A stretch of 37,162 nucleotides of DNA from K189A clade bacterium (GCA_018607725.1 JABBAY010000244.1:43157-80318), one strand, 5' to 3'. Counted from the first letter of the stretch, positions 8,073 through 15,871 are shown. The notes: generated by a model from the letters alone, not told the origin. Translations and numbers: made by a program.

Positions 8073-8203
8073 CATTTAAGTACCGGAAAGGGACGATCAG
8101 CAGTAAAGGTTAGAGTGTTAAAGTCGATCCTATTCCCAGTGGATATTCGATATGAAGTCCTGCGAACTCAACGGGGCTGCAGGAGGCTTAAGGGAGTAAT
8201 AAT

Positions 8204-8677
8204 ATGTGTTTGGGTAAAATCAATTTAACGATGGTGGCCCTGATTCTGAGTGCGGGTTTTGGCTTTTCCGGCTGCGCCCCCATTGAGATGCGTAGTGAAG
8301 GGTCAATGATAAAGATTGCTCAGCAAGAGCTAGTAATCAGTGCGACGGGCTATGCGGTGATCAGCGTTCAGACGAGTGATAACCCCGCGCAGCAGCGTTT
8401 GATGGCGATCAGAGCCTCGAAGATGGATGCCTATCGGGGTTTGGTTGAGCAGGTTTACGGCCAATATGTAGATGGTTCAACGACGATCTCAGACTTGGTC
8501 ATGAGTGACGATGTTTATCGCGCCAAGGTTCAGGGCGTAATATATGGTGCCCAATTGGTGAGCGTCAGCCCGGTGGGTGAAGATACCTATGAAGTGACCC
8601 TATCGCTGCGACGCTCGGTGGTCAATGACCTGCGACTATTATACCTCAAGCATATGAAGCAACTCGCCCGTGCGTAA
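8204..8677 (+). CDS. flgP: outer-membrane lipoprotein FlgP (LPP20-like)
   Basis: The product is 157 residues with a lipoprotein signal peptide (lipobox FSGC, Cys at about residue 24) and an LPP20-type body (RASKMDAYRGLVEQVYGQYV). In Vibrio, FlgP is an outer-membrane lipoprotein tied to the basal-body outer rings and needed for motility. The start at 8204 has AAGGGAG at 8190-8196, 7 nt upstream. The gene overlaps flgT by 8 nt, so translation is probably coupled. The neighbours (flgT, flgA, flgM, flgN) match the Vibrio cluster; no FlgO is present here. Confidence 0.82.
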   Translation: MCLGKINLTMVALILSAGFGFSGCAPIEMRSEGSMIKIAQQELVISATGYAVISVQTSDNPAQQRLMAIRASKMDAYRGLVEQVYGQYVDGSTTISDLVMSDDVYRAKVQGVIYGAQLVSVSPVGEDTYEVTLSLRRSVVNDLRLLYLKHMKQLARA

Positions 8678-9854
8678 ATTATGGACTCACCGTTGTGTAG
8701 TTAGGCTGCTGGCGAGTGTCTGTCTGTTGATGTCGAGTTCTTGGTCGCTGGTCGCTATAGCGCAAACAATGGCCTTTGTGCCACCCCAAGCCCAGGGCGC
8801 TAACGATATGGCGGAGCAGCGGTTGGCCGCGGCACGTAATGCGCTGCTAGATCGCGCGTTGAATGGTGAGCTGGAGATTGTGACCTCCGCTTTTGTTGAT
8901 GAGTCAGGTGAATTGCATGAAGCCACGTATATGGCGTCGAATGGCACCGTGCGGGGGGTTCGAGTCGCTGATTATTTGGCTGGAGATCGTCAGTCACCGG
9001 CGCTGGCTGCTGAGATAATAGGCCAGGTTGACGTTCAAACGTGTCGGCAAAGTCGGTATCGCCGTCAGGCGGTGCTCTACACCCGGATCGGTGCCGATTT
9101 GAAATCTTCAAGTCAGTCCATTCATGAGATCGGAAGAGTCATTCGCGAATCAGTGATCGAGGAGTTTGGAGCGGACCAGGGCTGGCTGGTGACTAGCGAG
9201 CAAGCTTATGCCAGCGAATATGATCGTTCGCTTCGTGGGACGGGTGATCAAGCTGCGGCACTGCGAATCGAGATTCGTGTTGAGGAATCACAAGCAGGTG
9301 TATTGACAGAGGGCTACTATAATGTCCGTAAAAGCCTGAAGAGCGGTTTGCGTTATATTCCGCTATTGGGTTACCGCCCCGACGCGACAGCAAGATCGAA
9401 CAAGGTTCGTTATCAATTGCGGCTGGTGGATATCGCCTCGGGCAAGGTGGTGTTTGACCGTGACGAAATGATCGGCTTTACTGATCAGCTCCAAGGGGCG
9501 GATGCTGATTTACCGTTGGAAATTTTGGCTTTGATCGACGCGGCGACTAGCAGGCAGGTCAACGGGTTGCGCACCGCCGCGAAATGCCTGCCAAATTCTT
9601 TTTTGGTCACAAGATCGGCGCGAACCTCGCCGACGTTGCTCCTGAAATCTGGATCGCTTGCTGGAATGACGGTGGGCGATGAATTTCTCTTGAGCAGTTC
9701 TCGTGATCTTCATAATGTGGTGCTCAATGGGGATGGTATTAACCATCTTGGACTGGGAAGGATTACTCGAGTCAATGACTTCAGTTCCGTGGTTGAGGTC
9801 GTTGCGGGGGAGAAGAGGCCTGTATCAGACTACGTTGCTGCCTTACCATTCTGA
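8670..9854 (+). CDS. flgT: flagellar H-ring protein FlgT
   Basis: The product is 394 residues, close to Vibrio FlgT (about 377). A Sec-type signal peptide occupies the first ~32 residues. The mature protein fits the three-domain pattern: an N domain beginning AEQRLAAARNALLDRALNG, a middle domain around QSIHEIGRVIRESVIEEF, and a C domain around DEFLLSSSRD. FlgT forms the H ring around the LP ring and supports stator assembly in sodium-driven motors. The GTG start at 8670 lies inside the end of flgP. The last two codons plus stop (CCA TTC TGA) are repeated twice more downstream in frame. The call rests on context plus architecture. Confidence 0.78.
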   Translation: MRKLWTHRCVVRLLASVCLLMSSSWSLVAIAQTMAFVPPQAQGANDMAEQRLAAARNALLDRALNGELEIVTSAFVDESGELHEATYMASNGTVRGVRVADYLAGDRQSPALAAEIIGQVDVQTCRQSRYRRQAVLYTRIGADLKSSSQSIHEIGRVIRESVIEEFGADQGWLVTSEQAYASEYDRSLRGTGDQAAALRIEIRVEESQAGVLTEGYYNVRKSLKSGLRYIPLLGYRPDATARSNKVRYQLRLVDIASGKVVFDRDEMIGFTDQLQGADADLPLEILALIDAATSRQVNGLRTAAKCLPNSFLVTRSARTSPTLLLKSGSLAGMTVGDEFLLSSSRDLHNVVLNGDGINHLGLGRITRVNDFSSVVEVVAGEKRPVSDYVAALPF

Positions 9855-9890
9855 GGCAGGCCATTCTGAGATAAGCCATTCTGAATCAAT
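9846..9890 (+). repeat. 15-bp repeat carrying three in-frame stop codons
   Basis: CCATTCTGAR occurs at 9846-9855, 9861-9870 and 9876-9885, exactly 15 bp apart, with variable 5-nt spacers. Because 15 is a multiple of three, each copy places Pro-Phe-TGA in the flgT frame, so the flgT stop is present three times in a row. Confidence 0.8.
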
Positions 9891-9944
9891 CGATTTTGGT
9901 TCAGGCAAATCCGCGATTTTATTGGACAATTTGAGGAGAAGACT

Positions 9945-10403
9945 GTGAAGCGCGTAGGTTATCCATTGAGGAAACTGATGTTGAGCGGTATACCTGTCGT
10001 TTTGATACTGCTTATGTCGGTTGCTCAGGCTAATGCTGATAGCAAGGTGGACGCGGCCTTACTGCGTTTGCTCAACATTGAGAGCTCGGCATTGCCTCGA
10101 GTTGATCAGGTTATGCCAGGAGAAACAAGCAAGGGGCGCTATCGGATTAGGTCTGGAGATACACTGGACGGCATTATTATGCGATTCTATGGGGACTCAT
10201 CCCTTCGAAAAAAGATATTGAGGGATGCCTTCGTTAAGGGTAATCCGCAGTCTTTTCGACGTAATAATGCGAATTGGATGTTAGCGGGGACTGTGTTACG
10301 TTTACCCGATCGAGATGCGGTCTACAACGTGGTCTTTAAGGGCGATGCTACTTCAAGGCGAAGTGCTGCCGATAAGTCGGGTTGGGTAAAGTTTCCGCGG
10401 TAA
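9945..10403 (+). CDS. secreted LysM-domain protein, FimV-like
   Basis: The product is 152 residues with a signal peptide (to about residue 31, ending AQANA). A LysM-like domain starts at YRIRSGDTLDGII and ends at GTVLRLPDR. The NPQSF and AGTVLRLP spacing recalls the LysM region of FimV/HubP polar landmark proteins, but the protein is far too short to be FimV. LysM domains bind peptidoglycan. The GTG start at 9945 has GAGGAG 6-7 nt upstream. It lies between flgT and the FliK-like gene in one operon, so a role in seating the outer rings in the cell wall is a reasonable guess. Confidence 0.75.
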   Translation: MKRVGYPLRKLMLSGIPVVLILLMSVAQANADSKVDAALLRLLNIESSALPRVDQVMPGETSKGRYRIRSGDTLDGIIMRFYGDSSLRKKILRDAFVKGNPQSFRRNNANWMLAGTVLRLPDRDAVYNVVFKGDATSRRSAADKSGWVKFPR

Positions 10404-10440
10404 GCGCCCCGAGCCAGTGGGCCACGCTAAGGAGAAGGTG

Positions 10441-11517
10441 TTGCACAGCCCCGAGTTAAGTAATCTGAGCGCCAAGCCGATTGGTATCGAGATGTCGTCG
10501 ATGCCACGTCTGCAGCTGAATGACCTTGCCGCCAGAGAGTTGGGGTTGAGGAATGGCCAGTTCGTTCGTGCGGTGGCCGATGCCCCTGGCCAATTACGGT
10601 TGGTGAATGGTCAGCTCAATACCCTTGTAGCGTCCACCTTGCCAGCAGAAGTAGGGCAGGTACTGAACTTCCGCTATGTCGTCAGTATTTATGGACGTTA
10701 TCTACAGCAGGTCGCGTCTGACTCAGTTCAACAATCCGCTAAGCAAGCAGCAGCGCCGACGCCAGCGGGCAATCCGCTAGCAGCCTCGCTGCTGGTGCGA
10801 GCTTCAGACGCGGGCTCAAGCTTTCTGGGTGCATTTGGCGTCGCTGAAGTGAGCAAATGGATGGGGCTGGCCGGGCGGCCAGACTTGCAACAACAGCTCA
10901 GCCGCTTGCGAATAAGTCCTGATAATATCTCCCCCGATACCATCAAGCTGGGATTGATAAAATCTGGCCTGTTCACCGAGGCGCTGCTGAGGGTTCAGGT
11001 CAGCGATGGAAAAAACCTCGACTTCAAGCAAATTTTGATTACGTTGCAGCGCTCGCTTCGACAGAGTTCCCCCGCTGCGGCCACTGGGATAAGCCGTTTG
11101 GTGGAGGTGCTCGAAGGCAATCAGGTTGAAGCATTAGCGGCTGACGGACGCAAAGATCTATTCTGGCGATTTTTACTGCCGTTTGGTGAATCAAACCTTA
11201 TCCAGTTGGAGATTGAGTCTCAGCAAGATTCGCCAGGATCTGAGGGACGCCTGTGGTCAGTCTACCTGGAGACTGATTTTCAGGAACTCGATCATCTGGC
11301 GGTGAAGTCGGTGTTAACGTCCTCCGGTCATGTAGATATAACAATCTGGGCGGTCAAGCCCGAAACCCTCAAGCTGGTTCAATCGATGATAGCTGATTTA
11401 CGCTACGAATTAGCTTCCAAAGACTTGTCCATCGATGCATTGCACGTGGTGTTGGGGCGCCGAGTCTTGCGTGAGAACCAGAACGTGCCTGGCGATCTAA
11501 TGGATGTACGGACATGA
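10441..11517 (+). CDS. FliK-like hook-length control protein
   Basis: The product is about 358 residues from the TTG at 10441, chosen because AAGGAG (10429-10434) lies 6 nt before it; the frame is also open from GTG codons at 10417 and 10438. The N-terminal half is Ala/Gln-rich and variable. The C-terminal ~100 residues have the FliK C-domain shape (WSVYLETDFQELDHLAV, then VDITIWAVKPETLKLV, then LRYEL). FliK-type proteins measure hook length and switch export specificity through the FlhB C-domain. The next gene, which overlaps by ATGA, is an orphan FlhB-like C-domain. This is probably a second FliK-like protein (the YlqG type of Bacillus); the main fliK is probably with fliE-fliR elsewhere. 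Confidence 0.65.
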   Translation: MHSPELSNLSAKPIGIEMSSMPRLQLNDLAARELGLRNGQFVRAVADAPGQLRLVNGQLNTLVASTLPAEVGQVLNFRYVVSIYGRYLQQVASDSVQQSAKQAAAPTPAGNPLAASLLVRASDAGSSFLGAFGVAEVSKWMGLAGRPDLQQQLSRLRISPDNISPDTIKLGLIKSGLFTEALLRVQVSDGKNLDFKQILITLQRSLRQSSPAAATGISRLVEVLEGNQVEALAADGRKDLFWRFLLPFGESNLIQLEIESQQDSPGSEGRLWSVYLETDFQELDHLAVKSVLTSSGHVDITIWAVKPETLKLVQSMIADLRYELASKDLSIDALHVVLGRRVLRENQNVPGDLMDVRT

Positions 11518-11801
11518 AGCCCCATGATAAAGGTCTGAGTCGAGCAGTCGCTCTGCAATATGGTGAATTCAAAGTCCCCAAGGTGGTTGCGAAAGGGGAG
11601 GGGGAGGCGGCGCGGGCGATCATTGAGGCTGCGATCAGTCAAGGTACGGTGATCACAGAAAACCCGGCGCTAGCCGCGCTGCTTACTGAGGTCGAGTTAA
11701 ACACCGAGATTCCTGAAGAGCTCTACGTTGCAGTGGCCGTCGTGCTGTCGTGGGTGTACTGGATGCGGGGAGATTCTCCAGAGCAGCACCGAGATTCGTG
11801 A
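11514..11801 (+). CDS. orphan FlhB cytoplasmic-domain-like protein (YlqH/FhlB type)
   Basis: The product is 95 residues and matches the FlhB C-terminal (FlhBCC) fragment: AVALQYGEFKVPKVVAKGEG, then ITENPALAALL and EIPEELYVAVAVVLSWVYWM. The membrane half of FlhB and the NPTH self-cleavage motif are absent (the aligned start reads LSRAVALQY), so the protein mimics the already-cleaved C-fragment. It overlaps the FliK-like gene by ATGA, as in the ylqG-ylqH pair of Bacillus. It converges on flgN with a 2-nt gap. It may modulate export switching; this is inference. Confidence 0.85.
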   Translation: MKPHDKGLSRAVALQYGEFKVPKVVAKGEGEAARAIIEAAISQGTVITENPALAALLTEVELNTEIPEELYVAVAVVLSWVYWMRGDSPEQHRDS

Positions 11802-11803
11802 TG

Positions 11804-12274
11804 CTAGCGATCTATCGGGCGTTTTACCGAGTGACCACCAGCTAACTTTCCAAGCCTGTCGTACACTTCCACTTCGCGACTGTGGGCAGGAGACTGTAAC
11901 GCCTGCAATGCTCCGCGAACTGCCTCTAATTTTCGATTAATGAGTATTTCATTGCGGCGATGCAAGGTTTGGCAATGTCGTGCGAGCTCGGTCAATTCGG
12001 GTGTTAAAGGACCAGTGTGGCCGTCTTTCGTGTTTGGCTGTTGGGTGAGGTCTTCTGGAATGTCTGGGGTTGGCGCTTTGGCCTGGTCCGCAGGGCCGTC
12101 AGTGGCGCCCGAGGCGAAGAAAGCTGACTCTGAGAAAAAGCGAAGAATGGGCGCTTTTTGTTGTTGAATAGTATCGAAATCATCAAGGTCTTGGGTTTTG
12201 AGCGCGACAAATTCCCTTTCGAGAAGGAGTTCCAGTTTTCTGAGGGACTGCACGACCTGTTGGTTGAGGCTCAT
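11804..12274 (-). CDS. flgN: FlgK/FlgL export chaperone FlgN
   Basis: The product is 156 residues. Helical N- and C-terminal parts of FlgN type (LRKLELLLEREFVALKTQD and LARHCQTLHRRNEILI) are separated by a Pro/Gly/Thr-rich insertion at about residues 55-90. FlgN binds the hook-associated proteins FlgK and FlgL and brings them to the export gate. It lies 91 nt after flgM in the standard flgA-flgM-flgN order and ends 2 nt from the convergent FlhB-like gene. The loop insertion is longer than in enteric FlgN (about 140 residues). Confidence 0.88.
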   Translation of the reverse strand: MSLNQQVVQSLRKLELLLEREFVALKTQDLDDFDTIQQQKAPILRFFSESAFFASGATDGPADQAKAPTPDIPEDLTQQPNTKDGHTGPLTPELTELARHCQTLHRRNEILINRKLEAVRGALQALQSPAHSREVEVYDRLGKLAGGHSVKRPIDR

Positions 12275-12365
12275 GGGCTCTGACTAAAACGTGATTGCCA
12301 ATAGCATATCATGTTCACCGAGTCGATGTTCACTCCCAGCTACGGTCTAAGGCTGAAAACAAGTA

Positions 12366-12683
12366 TCAAGCGTTATCACTAATTAACTGCTCGAGCGCTA
12401 AAAAGCTTTCAGCAAGGCGTTTATGATCCAGTGGGTAATTGCCCTGCTCTATGGCTTCTTTGATTCGAGTCGTTTTGTCTTGATCAAATTCAGCGTTACT
12501 CAACGCTTTGGCTGCAAGTTCGCTCAATTCAACGTTGTCAGTCGTCTCTGCAATTTTGCCTTTCACCTGAGCGTCAGCCTTAGCGTTCTCAGTCTGCGCC
12601 GCAATACTACTCGGACTATCCGCTGCGGCTGTCTTTTGTTGACGGTTCGCCGGTGGCGGCGAATTGGATATGCTGTCGATCAT
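12366..12683 (-). CDS. flgM: anti-sigma-28 factor FlgM
   Basis: The product is 105 residues. The N-terminal half is disordered and Ala/Gln/Ser-rich, as expected for an exported anti-sigma factor. The C-terminal half is helical and FlgM-like (VELSELAAKAL, then TTRIKEAIEQGNYPLDHKRL). FlgM holds FliA inactive until the hook is complete and is then secreted. AAGGA lies upstream of the ATG at 12683, and a near-consensus sigma-28 promoter lies 45-70 nt further up, giving FliA-driven feedback on its own inhibitor. It precedes flgN, as in other gammaproteobacteria. Confidence 0.93.
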   Translation of the reverse strand: MIDSISNSPPPANRQQKTAAADSPSSIAAQTENAKADAQVKGKIAETTDNVELSELAAKALSNAEFDQDKTTRIKEAIEQGNYPLDHKRLAESFLALEQLISDNA

Positions 12684-12727
12684 TACCGTAGTCCTTCTTT
12701 ACGCGTTATTGGTGTTCTCCAATGACA

Positions 12728-12754
12728 TAATCGGCCTAGATTCAGAAAACTTTA
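12728..12754 (-). promoter_or_regulatory. sigma-28 (FliA) promoter of flgM
   Basis: On the minus strand the site reads TAAAGTTT, 11 nt, then GCCGATTA. The -35 box and the 15-nt TAAA-to-GCCG spacing are exact, and the -10 box differs from GCCGATAA at one base. The predicted start is near 12721, leaving a leader of about 38 nt before flgM. Confidence 0.85.
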
Positions 12755-12913
12755 GCCGATTTTTTAAAATCTCATTAAATAATCCGATATAAGCCGGCTT
12801 TCTTAAAAATATTCAACGATATCAACTTGTTGCGATTTCACGAATGGCTGAATTTTGTTTCAAATCTGGAGCGATAAGGCGTTTACTGCCTGAGCTCAAC
12901 TTAAGTTCCCGAG

Positions 12914-13981
12914 CTAATACTGCAAATTAACCTGGCCGGGTCCCGTGACGGTACCTTGTAGTTTCTCTCCGGAGTCAGGATTTCTTAGCTTAATCAACTC
13001 GTGCAACATGCCATCTTCTTCGGCAATCAGACCCACAGTGATTGTCAGCGCGCCACTTTTTACAATCATGTTCACGTTATCATGCTTCCTTATCAGTGGT
13101 GCTGGCCTGATATCTGTTGACAGAATAATATGCCCGACCCGCAAGGCCCGCGTGGACTGAGTCTGAGCAATGTCAGCGATGGACGTGAGCGCTTGTTGCT
13201 CTTCATCACCATAGAGTGATCTGACTTCAACATTCTCAGCGCTGAGTGCCTGCCCATAGGGTATGGGTTGAGTGACGACCAACCGCGACCAGCGTCTTTG
13301 CAGATCATTAGCGACTAATCGCTGGCCTTGTCCCAAATTTCTTGCGGCAACCGCGTCCTGCAGTATGCGTCTGTCCACTCGCTGATCGATTGGCACACTA
13401 GCACCGCCCTTAAGCTCAGTGTTCAGGTTTTCAAGCTTGACTTGATCTCCTTGCGCTATCGCTACCTTTAATACGTAAACGGTAATCGGCGTGTCGACAT
13501 GCTGGGGCATCACTGCCTGCCCTTGTCGGACGGGCCTGACAAGTAATCGGCCGACAAAACTATCAACCGGCTCTCTGGCGACAACCTGCCGGGTTTTTTT
13601 TGTGTCGATACGGATATCGGTGGCGCTAAGCTGCGTTCCTGCGGGCAGACTTTTAGCATAAGCCAAGTACTCAGACACCATCGAGACATTAGCGCGAACG
13701 TAGGCTGACCATTTTGGGTCGTCGCACTCCACTAGGATAGTTTGATGGTCGGGATAGGGCAGGCCAATTCTAAAGCCGGGAAGGCAATCAGGGACTATCA
13801 GGCGTCTGTCGAGCGCGACCACAGCAATCTCTGATGGCGTTAGGTCAAGCTCTTGCGACATATATCGAACGATCTGGTCGTCAAGTAATTGACGACGTTC
13901 TTGCGCCTCAGGTGTCGCAAATACGACAACGGCGGCCAGTAGAACCGAGAATGCGAACGTCAATTTGAAAAATTTGCACAT
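12914..13981 (-). CDS. flgA: P-ring chaperone FlgA with apparent triple SAF repeat
   Basis: FlgA is the periplasmic chaperone for assembly of the FlgI P ring. The frame is open to 14047, but the ATG at 13981 gives a clean signal peptide (first ~22 residues, MCKFFKLTFAFSVLL), and a sigma-54-like promoter lies just upstream with its predicted start at 14001. The product is 355 residues, against about 220-240 usually. After an N-terminal domain (23-102) I see three SAF-like modules: 103-165 (LPAGTQLSATDI), 168-232 (IAQGDQVKLENL) and 234-296 (IPYGQALSAENV). A C-terminal beta domain with KLRNPDSGEKLQGTV follows (297-355). Confidence 0.88.
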   Translation of the reverse strand: MCKFFKLTFAFSVLLAAVVVFATPEAQERRQLLDDQIVRYMSQELDLTPSEIAVVALDRRLIVPDCLPGFRIGLPYPDHQTILVECDDPKWSAYVRANVSMVSEYLAYAKSLPAGTQLSATDIRIDTKKTRQVVAREPVDSFVGRLLVRPVRQGQAVMPQHVDTPITVYVLKVAIAQGDQVKLENLNTELKGGASVPIDQRVDRRILQDAVAARNLGQGQRLVANDLQRRWSRLVVTQPIPYGQALSAENVEVRSLYGDEEQQALTSIADIAQTQSTRALRVGHIILSTDIRPAPLIRKHDNVNMIVKSGALTITVGLIAEEDGMLHELIKLRNPDSGEKLQGTVTGPGQVNLQY

Positions 13982-14009
13982 GTGGTCAGTATCGCCCAGG
14001 TCCACAGAT

Positions 14010-14028
14010 TCCGCAATGCGGCTGCCAC
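14010..14028 (-). promoter_or_regulatory. sigma-54-like promoter for flgA
   Basis: On the minus strand: TGTGGCAGCCGCATTGCGG. The -24 box is TGGCAG, the -12 box TTGCGG, and the GG to GC spacing is 10 nt. The predicted start is near 14001, about 20 nt before the flgA ATG at 13981. This supports 13981 over the longer open frame. Confidence 0.55.
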
Positions 14029-14327
14029 ATCGCCACAAAAGCGGCAAAGCGCTGCCTGTTTAGGCGGATTCTAGCCGCTTTACCTCGTTCAGCTAGCGTT
14101 CTGTCCAGAAATTAAGCGATATCGCGCGTCCGCATAGAAATATTAATGATGAAAAGGAGATAAAAACTCAAATGTAAATAGTTGGCATCACAATTGCATT
14201 TATTAATTCGTGCAGTCAGGGGCTGTCCGTCATAACCAACGTGTTTATCAGTCTTCAAGTGAGAGGCGCTAACACAAAGATGATCGACAGCAATAACAGT
14301 AGCTTTAATTAAGAAGTGAAAAAACTC
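14029..14327. other. divergent intergenic region flgA / flgB
   Basis: No gene is seen in this stretch between the flgA promoter and flgB. It is AT-rich in its right part and carries the sigma-54-like promoter for the flgB operon at 14182-14199. In Vibrio and Pseudomonas the chemotaxis genes cheV and cheR usually sit at this spot; they are absent here. Confidence 0.7.
14182..14199 (+). promoter_or_regulatory. sigma-54-like promoter for flgB operon
   Basis: The site TTGGCATCACAATTGCAT has a TGGCAT -24 box, a perfect TTGCA -12 box and GG to GC spacing of 10 nt. The predicted start is near 14209, giving a leader of about 119 nt before flgB. This is the strongest sigma-54 match in the window. Confidence 0.78.
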
Positions 14328-14714
14328 ATGAGTATGATCGATTCAGTTTTTGGTGTTCATGAAAAAGCTCTGGGCATGCGTAACGAACGCTTAACGGTTT
14401 TGGCCAAAAATATTGCCAATGCTGAAACGCCGAATTTCAAAGCGAGAGATTTCGAATTTAACGATGTGCTCAAGCGCGAAATTGGGCTTGGAAAAATGAC
14501 TTTGACGAACGACGGGCATCTCAGCGCTGGCGCTGCAAATAGCAACGGCAGTTTAACATGGGAGGTGCCATTAAGTCCCTCGTTGGATGGAAACACTGTT
14601 GAAATGAGTGTTCAACAAGCCAAGTTTGGTCGGGCGGCTGGTGAGTACCAAGCGACGTTGACGATTTTGGAAGGCCGAATTAGCGGCATTCGAAAAGCAC
14701 TAAGAGGAGAGTAA
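14328..14714 (+). CDS. flgB: flagellar rod protein FlgB
   Basis: The product is 128 residues from the ATG at 14328. The frame is also open from a GTG at 14316, but the shorter start fits the family (FGVHEKALGMR near the N-terminus). The conserved NIANAETPNFKARDFEF segment is present, and the C-terminal helix of axial proteins is visible. FlgB is the proximal rod component. It starts the flgBCDEFGHIJKL series, with flgC beginning 4 nt after its stop. Confidence 0.96.
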   Translation: MSMIDSVFGVHEKALGMRNERLTVLAKNIANAETPNFKARDFEFNDVLKREIGLGKMTLTNDGHLSAGAANSNGSLTWEVPLSPSLDGNTVEMSVQQAKFGRAAGEYQATLTILEGRISGIRKALRGE

Positions 14715-14718
14715 TAAA

Positions 14719-15144
14719 GTGGCTATTAACAATATCTTCAATATTGCTGGCAGCGGCATGAATGCCCAGATGGTTCGACTGAACACGACGGCGTCCAATC
14801 TGGCAAATGCTAGTGTCGTCGCTAGTAGCGAAAAAGACGCGTTTCATGCCAAGCGGGCTGTTTTTGAAACTCTCGTCAACTCGAATCTTAAGGGGTACTC
14901 AAAGGATTTTATTGGGGGCGTGAAAGTGACTGAAATTGTTGACGATGCTGCGGAAGCGAAGCAAATACACGACCCGTTGAATTCTTTAGCGGATGAGAAT
15001 GGTTTTGTTTACGCCTCTAGCGTTTCTGAAGTGACAGAGATGGTGGAGATGATGACCGCAGCGCGGAGTTATGAGAACAACGTCAAGGTGATGACAACCG
15101 CCAGGCAACTAATGCTCAGAACGCTAGAAATTAGTAAAGCCTAA
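14719..15144 (+). CDS. flgC: flagellar rod protein FlgC
   Basis: The product is 141 residues from a GTG with AGAGGAG about 9 nt upstream. The N-terminal axial motif is NTTASNLANASVV, with Ala where Asn/Ile is more usual, and the C-terminus has EVTEMVEMMTAARSYENNV and the final heptad helix. FlgC is part of the proximal rod with FlgB and FlgF. Confidence 0.97.
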   Translation: MAINNIFNIAGSGMNAQMVRLNTTASNLANASVVASSEKDAFHAKRAVFETLVNSNLKGYSKDFIGGVKVTEIVDDAAEAKQIHDPLNSLADENGFVYASSVSEVTEMVEMMTAARSYENNVKVMTTARQLMLRTLEISKA

Positions 15145-15164
15145 TTTAAAGGAGAAGTATCGAA

Positions 15165-15848
15165 ATGTTATCAAGTGTTAATAGCAGCATGCTGACTACA
15201 AAAGAATATGAAGATCAGCAAATCGTAGCCAATACAACACAGGATGATCTGGGCCGTGATGCATTCCTGCAGCTTTTCACAACCCAGCTTAAAAATCAGA
15301 ACCCATTGGATCCAATGGGAAATGAGGCCTTTGTTGCTCAGCTAGCGCAATTCTCATCTCTTGAGTCTATGAAGTCCATGGAGTCAACAATGGGTGAAGT
15401 CGCGAATCTGATCAGAGACGAAAAGTTTATCGGTGGTGCTAACTTGTTAGGTAAGAAAGTTGCCTTAGAAGGCGGTCAAGTCGTTGGCGGAGGTGGCGTA
15501 ACAGCGACTGGCGAAATTGAACTCGCCAATGGCGCTGAGTCGGTCATTGTGAGTATCTATGAGCAAAAAACCGGGAATCTCGTCGCTAGACAAACCCTAG
15601 GAAACCAATCTAAAGGCTCATTGCCTCTTACGTGGGACGGCCAAACCAGCAACGGTGATACGGCTCCGTACGGAAACTATGTGATGTCTGCGTCAGTAGT
15701 CAATGGTACACAGATGGAAACAGCGACGGTCAAAACAGCTTCGACAGTAAAAGCTGTGACCTGGGATGCTTCAGCGCAAGATATCCTTGTCGAGCTTGAT
15801 GGTGGCTTGAAGCTTTCTCTCGCGGAAATTGATCGAATAGAAATATAA
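15165..15848 (+). CDS. flgD: hook-cap scaffolding protein FlgD
   Basis: The product is 227 residues. The N-terminal signature GRDAFLQLFTTQLKNQNPLDP is intact apart from small changes and is followed by FVAQLAQFSSLESM. The C-terminal part has the FlgD Ig/tudor-like domain (LTWDGQTSNGDTAPYGNY). FlgD caps the growing hook and is later lost. AAAGGAG lies before the ATG. It sits between flgC and flgE, as in the standard operon. Confidence 0.97.
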   Translation: MLSSVNSSMLTTKEYEDQQIVANTTQDDLGRDAFLQLFTTQLKNQNPLDPMGNEAFVAQLAQFSSLESMKSMESTMGEVANLIRDEKFIGGANLLGKKVALEGGQVVGGGGVTATGEIELANGAESVIVSIYEQKTGNLVARQTLGNQSKGSLPLTWDGQTSNGDTAPYGNYVMSASVVNGTQMETATVKTASTVKAVTWDASAQDILVELDGGLKLSLAEIDRIEI

Positions 15849-15871
15849 CATTTTTACGGAGCTGAAATAGT

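Noticed and set aside
8119-8146. Possible sigma-28 promoter before flgP (TAAAGTCG ... GTGGATAT)
   Set aside because: The spacer is one base too long and the -10 box matches at only five or six positions; too weak to list as a feature.
12775-12800. Terminator at the AAAGCCGGCTTT palindrome between flgA and flgM
   Set aside because: The stem has no loop and no T-run follows on either strand.
13982-14047. N-terminal extension of FlgA to 14047
   Set aside because: It would bury the signal peptide, has no ribosome site and would start upstream of the predicted transcript start.
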